Positions 25,782 through 34,873 are shown, counted from the stretch's first letter. The stretch is 64,000 nucleotides of DNA from Streptomyces sp. WZ-12 (GCF_028898845.1 NZ_CP118575.1:314326-378325), one strand, 5' to 3'. Translations and numbers: made by a program. Notes: generated from the letters alone by a model not told the origin.

Positions 25782-28358
25782 ATGCCTGATGGTGGTCTGA
25801 ATCGTCAGCCGGCCCAGCAGACCCCAACGCGTCTCGGCTCGACGCATTCCGACGCGTTCGGCCGGGCCCGAGAGTTCTCGGTGGGGGAGTCCCTACAACT
25901 GACCCGTTCGATGCGCAGTGCGCTCTCCGCCGCCGTGCACGCACTTCTCAATGACCCGCGACTTGTTGGTGCCCTTGATGCGGTGCGCCTGGCCTCGGTG
26001 GTGCTGTTGGCCAAGGCGCCGGCGACTTCGTCTCGCGTACGCATCACGTACCAGGACCTGGCCGGCTGGCTGGGGTACTCCGTCTCCCACGTGGGGCACA
26101 CGGTCATCCCCGCGTTGAAGAAGGCTGGTGCGGTCACCAGCAAGAAGGTCCGCGACCTGGTGACCCGGCACACCAAGGCCATCGAGCTCGACCTGCTTCC
26201 GCTGCGGGAAGCCCGCGCGGCGGGCACACCACACCCGATGGCTCTGCTCACCCAGCGCGATCTGGCGACGCTGCTGAGGATGTGCGAGGCGGTGACGTGT
26301 CCGGGCTGGGAGCCGGTGGACAAGCCGGCAACGCCCGCGGGGTTCATGGCTGTACGGCGGGGGTCCGATGCTGCAACGGACCGGCTGGCCATGGTCCTTC
26401 TCGTCCTCAACGCTCGCCCTGACGGGCGGGTCCGCATGGCGCCTGGACGCGTCGCGGAGGGCTTCGATCGAGCTGACGCGACGGTGGCGCGGCTGCTGGA
26501 CTGTCCGATGAGTGCCGCGGTAGCGGTAGTTGACCGTCTGGCGGCGCTTGGTGTGGTCGAGTTCGGGTCAGTTGGTCGGGATCGGCTGCGCATTCCTGCT
26601 GTCGCCGCGTCGTACGCGCGAACCCGCACGATGTCGCCGGAGAAGCACGACGATGCGCCACCTGTCGAACCTCCTGTTGAACAGCAGGGCGGATGCCCGC
26701 GGTGCGCGCAGGATGGGGGCGCTGACAACGACGTGGAGCTGGTGCTGGCCGGTGAGGGGTGGGCCCAGGAGAGTTTCGATGAAGTCCTGGCTAGCGAACC
26801 GGAGAGTGCATTCAGGGATCAGGAACCTGTCGAGCCGTCATCTCCGCAGGGCAGGGCGGGTTTTGAGGGCGCGGGGACCGGTTCTCGTCCTGCCGAGCTC
26901 CACGCCCACCACGCACCGGTAGCTAATCTCTGTGGGTCTGGTGCGGGTGGTCATGATGGTTTTTCCGGCTCCGCCGTTTTGGGTTGCGACGACCAGCGGG
27001 GACGCGCGGGCGCGGGCGAGGTTCAACTCCAGGACTCCGCCTCCGGTGAAGGTGCTTGCGAAGCTGGGGGGCGCCCGCTGCGCGGGGAACAACCCAACAG
27101 TGATCCCTACGGCGGTAGGCAGCCCGCTTCACGTGAGGTGTTGGCGAGCTGGCTGCACGCGTCGGGTGGCCCTCCGAAGGTGTGGGCAACGGTGCCGCGA
27201 GAGCTGGAGCAGGTCCTTAGGCCCGCGGAGGCCGTCTGGGGCCGGTTGGATCGCCGTGGCGCCCGGCGGCGTGTTCTTCGCGCGATCCGCGTGGAACTCG
27301 CCCGGTTGAGCGGTACGTTCGGGCCCGAGCCAGCTGCGCAGCTCCTTGCGGAGCGGCTGCGCCGGCGGCTTCGCGAGCAGAGCACGACTCCGATCACTGA
27401 CCCGGTGGGTTGGTTCGTCGGGCGGGGCCTTCCTCGCCGGTCAGAATGCTGCGACCAGCGGTGTGACGACGGACGGCGCATGGACACCCGAGCCCACTGT
27501 GATGCCTGCCGACTGCTCCACGCCGATCGCGTGGCGCTGCGGCACACCGTTGCCGCCGAACTGGCCAGCGAACCTCACCTACCGCCCCTGCGGTGGCAGC
27601 GCAAGGAACTCTTCGACGACCGGCTCCGCCAGGCGCACACCGCCCACGTCGAGCGTCGGATGGCCGAACTCGCCCACCAGGCCGCACAACGGGCTGCTCG
27701 GGAAGCCCGCGCAGCTGAAGAGTGGGCCCGAACCGAGGCGGCCGTGGCCGAACGGCGTGCACGGCCCTGCGCTGTGTGCGGGCGGACGGCATCAGACGGC
27801 CTGTGCCAACCCTGCGCGAACCTCCAGGCCGCCGACCGCGCAGTGGCCACCGCGGTGGACGTCGTCACGGCATGGACGGCTCCCGACGACCCCTCCGAAT
27901 GGCCGGAGATCGCCACCTGGGTGGAGAGCGACATCCGCGCCGAGGTCGACCAGGCCGCGGCGGTGCAACAGCAGGCGCACGGCGCTACCGATGAAACGGT
28001 AACGCTGGCACAGAAGTTGACCGCTGAAGTGGCGGCAGTCGAGTACCGGAGCTCCGCCATCTCCGGGCTGTCCCGTAGCGCGGAGGCCGAAGCCGAAGCC
28101 AAGTCCGCCTTCGCGGCTCAGATGCGGCGCCGTCACCTGTGCGCCTCCGACGAGGACGCCCGAGCCAACGCCCACGCGGCTGCCCGAGCTGCACGACGGC
28201 GGACCGCCGAACACATGCTGGCGACCCGCCTGGCAGCGGTGCGCGATCAGCGTCGGGTTCCTTCCAGCCCGGAGGAGTCGGACCCGTACGTCTTGGCCAC
28301 AGCCCGGCTCCGATCCCTGATCCAACCGACCTGCACTCTCGCTACGAGCGGCCGTTGA
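25782..28358 (+). CDS. candidate linear-plasmid replication initiator
   Basis: 858 residues from ATG 25782; starts at 25698 or 25713 would add up to 28 residues. The N-terminal third has two winged-helix-like regions (YQDLAGWLGYSVSHVGHTVIPAL and FDRADATVARLLDCPMSAAVAVV). The middle carries low-complexity sequence. A zinc-finger-like CAVCGRTASDGLCQPC lies near residue 700, between long charged coiled-coil-like helices. The size, the N-terminal DNA-binding pattern and the position beside partition genes and an AT-rich island suggest a Rep protein of an actinomycete plasmid. That role is inferred from context, not from a recognised Rep motif. It overlaps the next gene by ATGA. Confidence 0.6.
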   Translation: MPDGGLNRQPAQQTPTRLGSTHSDAFGRAREFSVGESLQLTRSMRSALSAAVHALLNDPRLVGALDAVRLASVVLLAKAPATSSRVRITYQDLAGWLGYSVSHVGHTVIPALKKAGAVTSKKVRDLVTRHTKAIELDLLPLREARAAGTPHPMALLTQRDLATLLRMCEAVTCPGWEPVDKPATPAGFMAVRRGSDAATDRLAMVLLVLNARPDGRVRMAPGRVAEGFDRADATVARLLDCPMSAAVAVVDRLAALGVVEFGSVGRDRLRIPAVAASYARTRTMSPEKHDDAPPVEPPVEQQGGCPRCAQDGGADNDVELVLAGEGWAQESFDEVLASEPESAFRDQEPVEPSSPQGRAGFEGAGTGSRPAELHAHHAPVANLCGSGAGGHDGFSGSAVLGCDDQRGRAGAGEVQLQDSASGEGACEAGGRPLRGEQPNSDPYGGRQPASREVLASWLHASGGPPKVWATVPRELEQVLRPAEAVWGRLDRRGARRRVLRAIRVELARLSGTFGPEPAAQLLAERLRRRLREQSTTPITDPVGWFVGRGLPRRSECCDQRCDDGRRMDTRAHCDACRLLHADRVALRHTVAAELASEPHLPPLRWQRKELFDDRLRQAHTAHVERRMAELAHQAAQRAAREARAAEEWARTEAAVAERRARPCAVCGRTASDGLCQPCANLQAADRAVATAVDVVTAWTAPDDPSEWPEIATWVESDIRAEVDQAAAVQQQAHGATDETVTLAQKLTAEVAAVEYRSSAISGLSRSAEAEAEAKSAFAAQMRRRHLCASDEDARANAHAAARAARRRTAEHMLATRLAAVRDQRRVPSSPEESDPYVLATARLRSLIQPTCTLATSGR

Positions 28359-28530
28359 TGAGCAGTGACCGACCAGATGGAGAACGCCGTGCCCCTCCTG
28401 GGCCGCTCCGGCCCCTCGTGGACCTTGAGGACGTACTCACCGCCTACCAGGACGTCCTGCACGTGATCGCGGGGCCGGCCACGTTTGCCTCGACGTGCGC
28501 GGCCGCCGGCATCGGCCCGGCTCCGCGGTC
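28358..28530 (+). CDS. small gene coupled to rep-like gene, 3' end unclear
   Basis: ATG 28358 overlaps the stop of the rep-like gene. The first 57 codons look natural (LVDLEDVLTAYQDVLHVIAG, TCAAAGIGP). After about 28530 the composition becomes that of a shadow frame although it stays open to 28816. The gene is probably truncated or frameshifted. No function assigned. Confidence 0.4.
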
Positions 28531-28647
28531 ATCATCTTGGCGTGCACCTTCCCCGCCACCCCGCGGTTCCACCTCGGCGGCTCGTCCTCCTCGATGTCGA
28601 CAATCGGAGCCGGCTCGACCGTTGACGCCAGCCCCGGTCCTTCGGCG

Positions 28648-29145
28648 TCACCGGCTCGTACGGCGTAGGTTGTCCGCGTCGACCACGGCCTCGCGATCCA
28701 TCTCCCGGCCGACCGACCACCTGGGAACCTTGATGTCCACGGTCCCCGGCGGTGAGCACGAATACGCCGCACCGCGGCCGTACAGCTCGCGCTGCGTGTC
28801 GCAGTCGCGTTTGTAGTCGATCCAGCCCCGGGCACCGATGTCCCGCAGCTCCGTGAGGATCCGGCGCAGGTCGTCGAGATCGCGGTAGTCGCGTGTGTAG
28901 ACGCAGGCCCTGCTGTGGTCCTTCAGCACCTTGGCCCCGATGCCGAGGTCCCCCTCAATCGTGGCGCTGCGGATTCGCTCCCACAGCTCCGGCGTGAGCT
29001 CCTTGGGCATCCACTTCCCGGTGACCTCGTTGCCGAACTCGTCGAAGTCCTCGTTGGCGTCGTCGGGCGCGCGGACGCGGTCGATCCATCCCAAGCTGTT
29101 CAGCTCCTCCAAGCCGGCTCGGACGGCGGGCGGGTCAGCGGTCAC
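28648..29145 (-). CDS. Bles03/putative phosphothreonine lyase-like protein
   Basis: 165 residues from GTG 29145. The block GKWMPKELTPELWERI followed by AKVLKDHSRACVYTRDYRD and LRELRDIG-type sequence, with WIDYKRDCDTQRELYG near the end, matches my memory of the DUF1917/Bles03 family that includes predicted phosphothreonine lyases. It faces the rep-like gene. The 3' boundary with mobile or degenerate sequence at 28530-28647 is unclear. Confidence 0.5.
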   Translation of the reverse strand: MTADPPAVRAGLEELNSLGWIDRVRAPDDANEDFDEFGNEVTGKWMPKELTPELWERIRSATIEGDLGIGAKVLKDHSRACVYTRDYRDLDDLRRILTELRDIGARGWIDYKRDCDTQRELYGRGAAYSCSPPGTVDIKVPRWSVGREMDREAVVDADNLRRTSR

Positions 29146-29208
29146 GGTGCCTCATTGAGCTTCTTCAGCCCGGCCACTGATCGGGTGACGAAGCGAAACC
29201 CGTAACAG

Positions 29209-29270
29209 GCGAGGCCCTCGGACTGTTGAGCGAGATGTCTCACGTCTCAACTCGTCAGTCAGAGGGCCTC
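29209..29270. repeat. long hairpin, probable IS left end
   Basis: CGAGGCCCTCGGACTG at 29209-29224 pairs with CAGTCAGAGGGCCTCG at 29255-29270 with one mismatch. It lies directly before the transposase at 29272 and is probably the subterminal structure of that IS. Confidence 0.5.
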
Positions 29271-29271
29271 G

Positions 29272-29858
29272 TTGGTTACCTATCCTTGCGTACTGGACCT
29301 ACTGCACGCACTCGTGGAGTGGGTCACCATGCTCATCGTCACCCAGGAGGGTGACCGCCACTGCAAGCTTCGTCCGTCAGGACGAGCCCTGGTAGCGCTG
29401 GTCTACCTGCGCGAGCACACCACCCTCGCCAAGATCGCCGCAGGCTTCCAGATCAGCGAAGCCACCGCCCACGCCTACGTACACAGTGTGACGGAGCTCC
29501 TCGCCACCAAGGCTCCGTCCCTGACCCGAGCGCTTCGCAAAGCCAAGCCCGAGTACGTCCTGGTGGACGGCACGATCGCCGAATGCAACCGCGTCGGAGA
29601 TAGCCGAGCAGACTACTCCGGCAAGGCCAGACGCCACGGAGTGAACATCCAAGCCGTCACCGATCCAACCGGCGAGGTGCTCTGGTACTCGCCCGCACTG
29701 CCCGGCCGAACAGTGGACATCACCGCGGCGCGGACCCACCACATCATCACAGTGTGTCAGCGATTGAAGATCCCGACCTTGGCGGACAAGGCATACGTAG
29801 GAGCCGGCGGAACCGTATACACACCGTTCAAACAGCACAGCGGCCGCGAGTTGACAGT
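29272..29858 (+). pseudogene. IS5/ISL2-like transposase, 3' truncated
   Basis: The frame begins with [17 protein letters not shown] and continues with a DDE_Tnp_4-type core ([38 protein letters not shown]). The C-terminal glutamate region is missing because IS5-B is inserted at 29859. It is related to IS5-B but clearly a different element. Confidence 0.8.
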
Positions 29859-29967
29859 GAGCCCTTTCCAACCTGACGTTCCGGTCCGGCAGTTGGGCTG
29901 ACAACATGGTGAGGCCCCTGGTAGATGGGTTTTCGACCAAGAGAACCGGCTCCGCCAGAGGCTTCAC

Positions 29968-30735
29968 GTGCTTGTTTACCCGTCGGGCGTCGACGTGTCC
30001 AGCTCTGCCCTGCGCTTCCTCACCCAGCAGTTGCGACGGCATCGCCACGAAATCGGCTCGCGTTGGCGGCGCCTGAGCGCTGGCCGCCAGGCCCTGCTCA
30101 CTCTCGCCCACCTGAAAGTGGGCCACACGTATGCCCAGCTCGCGGCAGGGTTCGGCGTCGGAACCACGACGGCCTACCGCGCTACGTCACCGAGACTGTC
30201 GAGCTCCTGACCATCCTCGCCCCCAGCCTTCACCGACGCGGTGCGCACCGCGTCGGTGAAGGCATATCTGATCCTGGACGGCACGCTCCTGCCGATCGAC
30301 CGCATTGCCGCGGACCGCCCGTTCTACTCCGGCAAGCACAAGAAACACGGGATGAACGTGCAGGTCCTCGCTGACCCCTTCGGTCGGCTGCTGTGGGCCT
30401 CACCCGCGCTGCCTGGCGCTGTCCACGATGTCCGCGCAGCCCGTGAACACGGCATCGTCGACGCCTTGGCCGAGGTCGGGATCAAGTGCTTGGCAGACAA
30501 AGGCTACCGGGGTGCCGGCGGCACCATCCGCATCCCGTACTGGGGCCGATGGGAGACCCTTTCCGCAGGCCAGAAGGCGGTGAACCGGTCCCACGCGAAG
30601 ATCCGAGCGCTCGTCGAGCAGGCCATCGCAACCCTCAAGACCTGGCGCCTTCTTCGCAAACTGCGGTGCTCGACCACTCGGATCACCAAACTCGTCCAGA
30701 CCGTCCTCACCCTCCAATTGACCAGCCCAGAGTGA
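29968..30735 (+). pseudogene. IS5-B transposase with two compensating frameshifts
   Basis: The N-terminal frame (from about 29968) holds an HTH (YAQLAAGFGVGTTTAYR). Two extra bases then shift the frame, which reads YVTETVELLTILAPSL up to about 30229. One more extra base restores the first frame, which reads VKAYLILDGTLLPIDR, the DDE_Tnp_4 core and AIATLKTWRLLRKL to 30735. All three copies share these shifts, so they are ancestral to the copies. The second shift falls inside the 38-bp palindrome at 30226-30263. Confidence 0.8.
30226..30263. repeat. 38-bp perfect palindrome inside IS5-B
   Basis: Two fully complementary 19-base arms with no loop, beginning GCCTTCACCGACGCGGTGC. It is present in every IS5-B copy and coincides with the second frame change in the transposase. 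Confidence 0.9.
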
Positions 30736-30805
30736 GGATGGAAAACGCTCAGTGATGGGACCTTTGGCCGGGCTCCTATGAAGTCACAGACGCCCGACCG
30801 GCCAC

Positions 30806-31225
30806 GTGCGCAGCAGCATCGCCCGGCGGGCCCGACGGTTCCAGCAAAGGACAGCCGAAGCGTCAGTCAGACGGAGAGTCAGACCTCCGGGCGATGCCAT
30901 CTACATCCTCACTGTCAGACGGCACAACGTCACTTGGCGAACCGTCCGGGCCGCCCTTGACGGCCTCGAACCCCGTCCCCGCAAACCTCAGCCCCGTCGA
31001 CCGACCGTCATCGATCCCGTCCAACACCTCATCGACTCCATGATCGAATCCGGTCACAGCCGCCCCAGAGACATCTGGGTGAAGCTCATGGATGAGCACG
31101 AGACCTCGATCTCATACGGCACTATCAGGCTCTACGTCCAGAACCGGGCGCCTCGATGCCCACACTGCGGGGCTTCCTTGCCAACCAACAAAGTCCGCCC
31201 AGGCCACGAACCCGCAGTCGACTAA
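30806..31225 (+). CDS. IstA-like N-terminal domain plus zinc ribbon, copy 2
   Basis: Same 139-residue frame as 15090-15509. Being retained intact in both arms of the duplication is weak evidence only, since the arms are recent. Confidence 0.48.
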   Translation: MRSSIARRARRFQQRTAEASVRRRVRPPGDAIYILTVRRHNVTWRTVRAALDGLEPRPRKPQPRRPTVIDPVQHLIDSMIESGHSRPRDIWVKLMDEHETSISYGTIRLYVQNRAPRCPHCGASLPTNKVRPGHEPAVD

Positions 31226-31455
31226 CTTCATTGTCGAAGGTCAGCGGTGCAGGTCAGCGACCGCGAATTCTTGTGTCCGCCAGTGCACGGGTTCTGCTGA
31301 CCGCCACCGGGGGCCAATTCGTGGCCATTGACACCGGACGCAACCTGCGCTGGATCGCCCAAGTCCGAGCAGCCGACCTGCCCCATTGAGGTTCCCCCGA
31401 GATGCGGAAGATGGTGACAGAGGGTCAGATGGTTCTCATGAGAGGAACATCGACC

Positions 31456-31764
31456 ATGGCTGCCCCCAGGAAGTACTCGCTGGAGTTGCGCGAGCGTGCG
31501 GTGCGGATGTACCGGACCTCCGACCCGAAGCCCCAGATCAAGCGACTGGCTATCGAGCTCGGCGTGCATCCCGAGGCCCTGCGCGGCTGGATCCGGCAGG
31601 CCGAGGCCGATGCCGGCGAGCGGGACGACCGGCTGACCAGCGACGAACGCGTCGAACTCGCCGCGCTTCGCAAGGAGAACGCCCAGCTCAAGCGCGCGAA
31701 CGAAGTTCTGCGGACGGCCTCGGCTTTTTTCGCGGCGCAACTCGACCCGACCCGGCCCAGGTGA
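31456..31764 (+). CDS. IS3-A OrfA, copy 4
   Basis: Intact 102-residue OrfA, identical to copy 1 from ATG 31456. It has the T6 slippage site before its stop. Confidence 0.9.
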   Translation: MAAPRKYSLELRERAVRMYRTSDPKPQIKRLAIELGVHPEALRGWIRQAEADAGERDDRLTSDERVELAALRKENAQLKRANEVLRTASAFFAAQLDPTRPR

Positions 31765-32678
31765 CGGGGCTCCTCGACGAGCACCCTGACCTGGGAGTCG
31801 AGTGCGTCCTGCGGGAACTGCACATCGCCTCCTCCACCTACTACCGCTGGCGCCGCGCCGAGAAGCAGCCGTGCGAGCGGCGGCGTCGCGACGTCGAGCT
31901 GACCGAGCGGATCAAGGAGATCCACACCGAGTCCGGCGGGATCTACGGCTCTCCGCGCGTGCATGCCGTGCTGAAACGCGAGGGCACACGCGTGGGCCGC
32001 AAGCGGGTCGAGCGCCTGATGCGCGAGGCCGACCTGGCGGGCATCAGCCCGCGCCGCACAGGCTTCACGCGCCGGGATCCGAAGGCCACACTCGCCCCGG
32101 ACCTGGTCAACCGGGACTTCACCGCACCGGCGCCGAACCGGCTGTGGGTCACCGACCTGACGATGATCTCGACCGGCGAGGGCCCGCTGTGGCTGTCGGC
32201 GATCCGGGACGCGTTCTCCCGCCGGGTGGTGGCCTGGGAGACCTCCGCCCGCGCGGACGCCGACCTGGTCCTGACCACGCTGGAGTACGCCCTCGCGTCC
32301 CGCGAGGTCGAGCCCGGCAAGCTCATCCACCATGCCGACCACGGCTGTCAGTACACATCCATCAAGCTCACAACTCGCCTGCTGCGGGCAGGAGTTGACG
32401 CGTCCATGGGCTCCGTCGGGGACAGCCACGACAACGCCCTCGCGGAGAACCTGTGGATGCTGATCAAGACCGAGTGCGTGCGCGGCCGCGTCTTCGCCAC
32501 ACGTGCCGAGGCGAACCTCGCGCTCTTCGAGTACACAGACGGCTTCTATAACTCCCGCCGCACCCAGGAACGACTCGGCTTCCTCAGCCCGATCGAATTC
32601 GAGGAGAAGTACTACGCCGAGCAGGCAACGGCCGAACGAGCGAACCTGAAACCCCGTCAACCCCTCCTGACCAGCTGA
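31761..32678 (+). CDS. IS3-A OrfB, copy 4
   Basis: 305 residues with a complete DDE triad. It differs from copy 1 by a Pro-to-Leu change near the C-terminus (RLGFLSPIEF), which copy 6 shares. Confidence 0.92.
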   Translation: MTGLLDEHPDLGVECVLRELHIASSTYYRWRRAEKQPCERRRRDVELTERIKEIHTESGGIYGSPRVHAVLKREGTRVGRKRVERLMREADLAGISPRRTGFTRRDPKATLAPDLVNRDFTAPAPNRLWVTDLTMISTGEGPLWLSAIRDAFSRRVVAWETSARADADLVLTTLEYALASREVEPGKLIHHADHGCQYTSIKLTTRLLRAGVDASMGSVGDSHDNALAENLWMLIKTECVRGRVFATRAEANLALFEYTDGFYNSRRTQERLGFLSPIEFEEKYYAEQATAERANLKPRQPLLTS

Positions 32679-32709
32679 TCAGCGCCTCCCGAACGACGGG
32701 GGAACCTCA

Positions 32710-34430
32710 GTACTAGGAGTCCGGGAAAGCCGGTCACATGGGGAAGGGCGACAGCGTGATGGCAGCAGGACTGCTGTCGGGGAGGAACGTTGTTGAATAA
32801 CGACGCGCCGTCGACAACTTGGCCGGGGAGTATGACGGCCGAGCGGCGGGTACTCGATCACCAGATCAAGCTGCACCGATGGGCAAGGAATGAACCGGAC
32901 CGCCGGTTCGATGATGTATTCAACTTGATCTGCGACCGGGCCACTTTGGTAGTGGCCTGGGAGCGGGTGGCTGGCAACCGGGGTGCCAGGACAGCAGGCG
33001 TGGACGCGGTCACCCGCTACCACGTCGAAGAACGCCAGGGAGTTATTCCGTTCCTGGAGGAGCTTCGCTCCTCACTAAAGGACGGCTCCTTCACCGCATT
33101 GCCGGTCAAGCAGGCAGTGATTCCCAAGAAGAACGGCAAAGTCCGTTACCTGGGTATCCCGACCCTGCGTGATCGTGTCGCGCAGATGGCGCTCAAGCTG
33201 ATTCTGGAGCCGATCTTCGAGGTCGATTTCTACCCGTCCAGTTACGGGTATCGGCCTGGTCGTCGAGCTCAGGATGCCATCGCCGAGATTCACCACTTCA
33301 CCTGCAAGCCGTCGACCTACGAGTGGGTCATCGAGGGCGACATCAAGGCTTGCTTCGACAACGTCGACCATCACGCCCTGATGGACCTGGTGGCCGAGCG
33401 CGTCAAGGACCGCAAGGTCCTGCGGCTGGTCAGCGCATTTCTGCGGGCTGGGGTTGTCGAGATGCACGGCGGATTCGCGGAGACCCTCACGGGCACTCCG
33501 CAAGGAGGAGTCGCCTCCCCGCTGCTGGCCAACATCTATCTCTCGGTCCTGGACCGGCATTTCTCGCGGATCTGGGACACGGAGATGACCCCGCCCTGGC
33601 GTCGGCAATACTGGCGCCGGATGGGGCGGCCGAACTTCCGGCTCGTGCGTTACGCCGACGACTTCATCGTGCTCGTGCACGGGACGAGGTCAGAGGCCGA
33701 AGCGCTTAAAGCGGAGATCGGCGAGCTGCTGGCCAGAAGGCTGAAGATGACTCTCTCGGTCGAGAAGACCCACATCACCCACATCGGCGACGGATTCGTT
33801 TTCCTCGGATTCCACATCCAGCGGAGAGCCTGGGGTGACGGTCGTCGTGTCGTGCTCACCATTCCGTCCAAGCAAGCCTTGGCGTCGGTGATGCACAAGA
33901 TCAAGAAACTGACGGGGCGGAGCACGACATCGCTCTCGTTGGAGGAGGTGTTGCGGACGGTCAACCCGGTCCTTCGGGGATGGGCTGCCTATTTCCGCTA
34001 CGGCGCATCCAAGAAGACGTTCTCATACCTCGGCTGGTACGCGTGGTGGAGACTGATCCATTGGATTCGCTACAAGCATCCCCATGTGACCTGGAAACAG
34101 TTGCGCCGCCGCTACTACGGGGCGGACCGCATCGCTGAGGGCGGGCTCGTCCTCTACAACCCGGCGAAGATGCGGGTCGAGCGTTACCGCTTCCGCGGAG
34201 CGAAGATCAGCACGCGCCACAACATCGACGAGGTCAATCCGGACGGGGCGCGTTCCGCCGGACCAGCCACGACGATGTGGCCTTCGTCGGCCAGGTCAGC
34301 GAATACCTCGCCTGACTCATCGGATCACGTGGAGAGCCGGATGCTCGGCCAACGGGCACGTCCGGTTCGGCGGGCGGGGATGGGAAAACCGACACCGGGA
34401 ACGGTGCACGGCGTCCCGTCCCCGACCCAA
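32710..34430 (+). mobile_element. group II intron, 5' end missing
   Basis: It contains a reverse transcriptase/maturase frame and a recognisable domain V and VI, but only 80 bases separate the IS3-A end from the protein start. The 5' splice site and most of domain I of the ribozyme (normally several hundred bases) are absent, apparently lost when IS3-A arrived. It cannot self-splice as it stands. It lies just downstream of the IS66 transposase remnant, a typical intergenic location for bacterial introns. Confidence 0.8.
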
Positions 34431-34454
34431 CACATCCCCTTCGAATCGGAGTAA
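32790..34454 (+). CDS. ltrA: group II intron reverse transcriptase/maturase
   Basis: Starts at TTG 32790 with GGAGGA just upstream; ATG 32832 is an alternative. Reverse transcriptase blocks are clear: YGYRPGRRAQDAI, GDIKACFDNVDH, GTPQGGVASPLLAN and the catalytic VRYADDFIVL. The GIIM maturase domain follows (NPVLRGWAAYFRYGASKKTF). No endonuclease domain is recognisable. The frame reads past domain V, which is odd. Another frame gives DDVAFVGQVSEYLA and a stop at 34313-34315, just before domain V. A frameshift at about 34248 therefore probably separates the true C-terminus from the rest. Confidence 0.88.
   Translation: MLNNDAPSTTWPGSMTAERRVLDHQIKLHRWARNEPDRRFDDVFNLICDRATLVVAWERVAGNRGARTAGVDAVTRYHVEERQGVIPFLEELRSSLKDGSFTALPVKQAVIPKKNGKVRYLGIPTLRDRVAQMALKLILEPIFEVDFYPSSYGYRPGRRAQDAIAEIHHFTCKPSTYEWVIEGDIKACFDNVDHHALMDLVAERVKDRKVLRLVSAFLRAGVVEMHGGFAETLTGTPQGGVASPLLANIYLSVLDRHFSRIWDTEMTPPWRRQYWRRMGRPNFRLVRYADDFIVLVHGTRSEAEALKAEIGELLARRLKMTLSVEKTHITHIGDGFVFLGFHIQRRAWGDGRRVVLTIPSKQALASVMHKIKKLTGRSTTSLSLEEVLRTVNPVLRGWAAYFRYGASKKTFSYLGWYAWWRLIHWIRYKHPHVTWKQLRRRYYGADRIAEGGLVLYNPAKMRVERYRFRGAKISTRHNIDEVNPDGARSAGPATTMWPSSARSANTSPDSSDHVESRMLGQRARPVRRAGMGKPTPGTVHGVPSPTQHIPFESE
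34334..34428 (+). ncRNA. group II intron domains V and VI
   Basis: Domain V is at 34334-34368: GAGCCGGATGC pairs with GCACGTCCGGTTC, the standard catalytic hairpin. Domain VI follows at about 34369-34428 with a long stem (GGGCGGGGATGGGA against TCCCGTCCCCGACCC). The 3' splice site would be just after it, near 34430. Confidence 0.8.
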
Positions 34455-34489
34455 CTGGATAGGTCCTGGGCGTCGTTGATCTCCGGGTG

Positions 34490-34873
34490 GCTTGCGGGTC
34501 CGGGCGTCAGGGTGTGGCGGGTGTCCAGGGGCTGCCGCGCATGGCGGTGATGAGGACGTCGAGGGTTCTCTGGCCGTGGCGGTGGGCGGTGGCGAGGTAG
34601 GTTCGGATCGTCGCGAAGTCGCGGGCTCCTCGCAGGGTGCGGAGGCAACCGGAGACCTTGATCCTGAGTTCCGCCATGTGGATGGTCTGTTCGGCGGGGT
34701 TGTTGTCGAAGGGCAGGGCCGGGTCGTGTGTCCAGCGCAGGTAGTCGTCCCAGCGGCGGTGCAGGCGCTTGAAGAGGGCGTGGTGCTTGGCCTCGGCCTT
34801 CGAAGCGCCGCGCCACCGCCAACTCCGCCCGCAGCTCTACCACCAGGGCGGCGAGCTCCTCATACGACAGCAA
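34490..34873 (-). pseudogene. IS66-family transposase, internally deleted
   Basis: The N-terminal 20 codons (MLSYEELAALVVELRAELA, from 34873) are followed in another frame by the C-terminal region KHHALFKRLHRRW, PFDNNPAEQTIHM and LRIKVSGCLRTLRGA. Most of the protein between them is missing. It is a deletion derivative. Confidence 0.8.

Larger units (their letters stand above)
29859..30750 (+). mobile_element. IS5-B, copy 1 (ISL2-like)
   Basis: 892 bp. The ends GAGCCCTTTCCAACCTGAC and, inverted, GAGCGTTTTCCATCCTCAC form imperfect inverted repeats. AGT flanks both sides (29856-29858 and 30751-30753), fitting the 3-bp ANT duplication of the ISL2 group. The same element is at 38645-39536 with exactly the same length, and truncated at 15565-16277. 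Confidence 0.87.
30038..31386 (+). repeat. inverted duplicate of 14929-16277
   Basis: Same sequence as 14929-16277 in opposite orientation, 1349 bp, followed in both places by an IS3-A copy. Together with IS3-A the repeated unit is about 2.7 kb. The two arms enclose 13.8 kb that includes parA2 and the rep-like gene. Confidence 0.9.
31387..32709 (+). mobile_element. IS3-A, complete copy 4
   Basis: 1323 bp with both ends. The left flank GCCCCAT equals the corresponding flank of copy 2. The right flank begins GTACTAGGAG, the same ten bases as after copy 5 at 38309. Confidence 0.93.
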
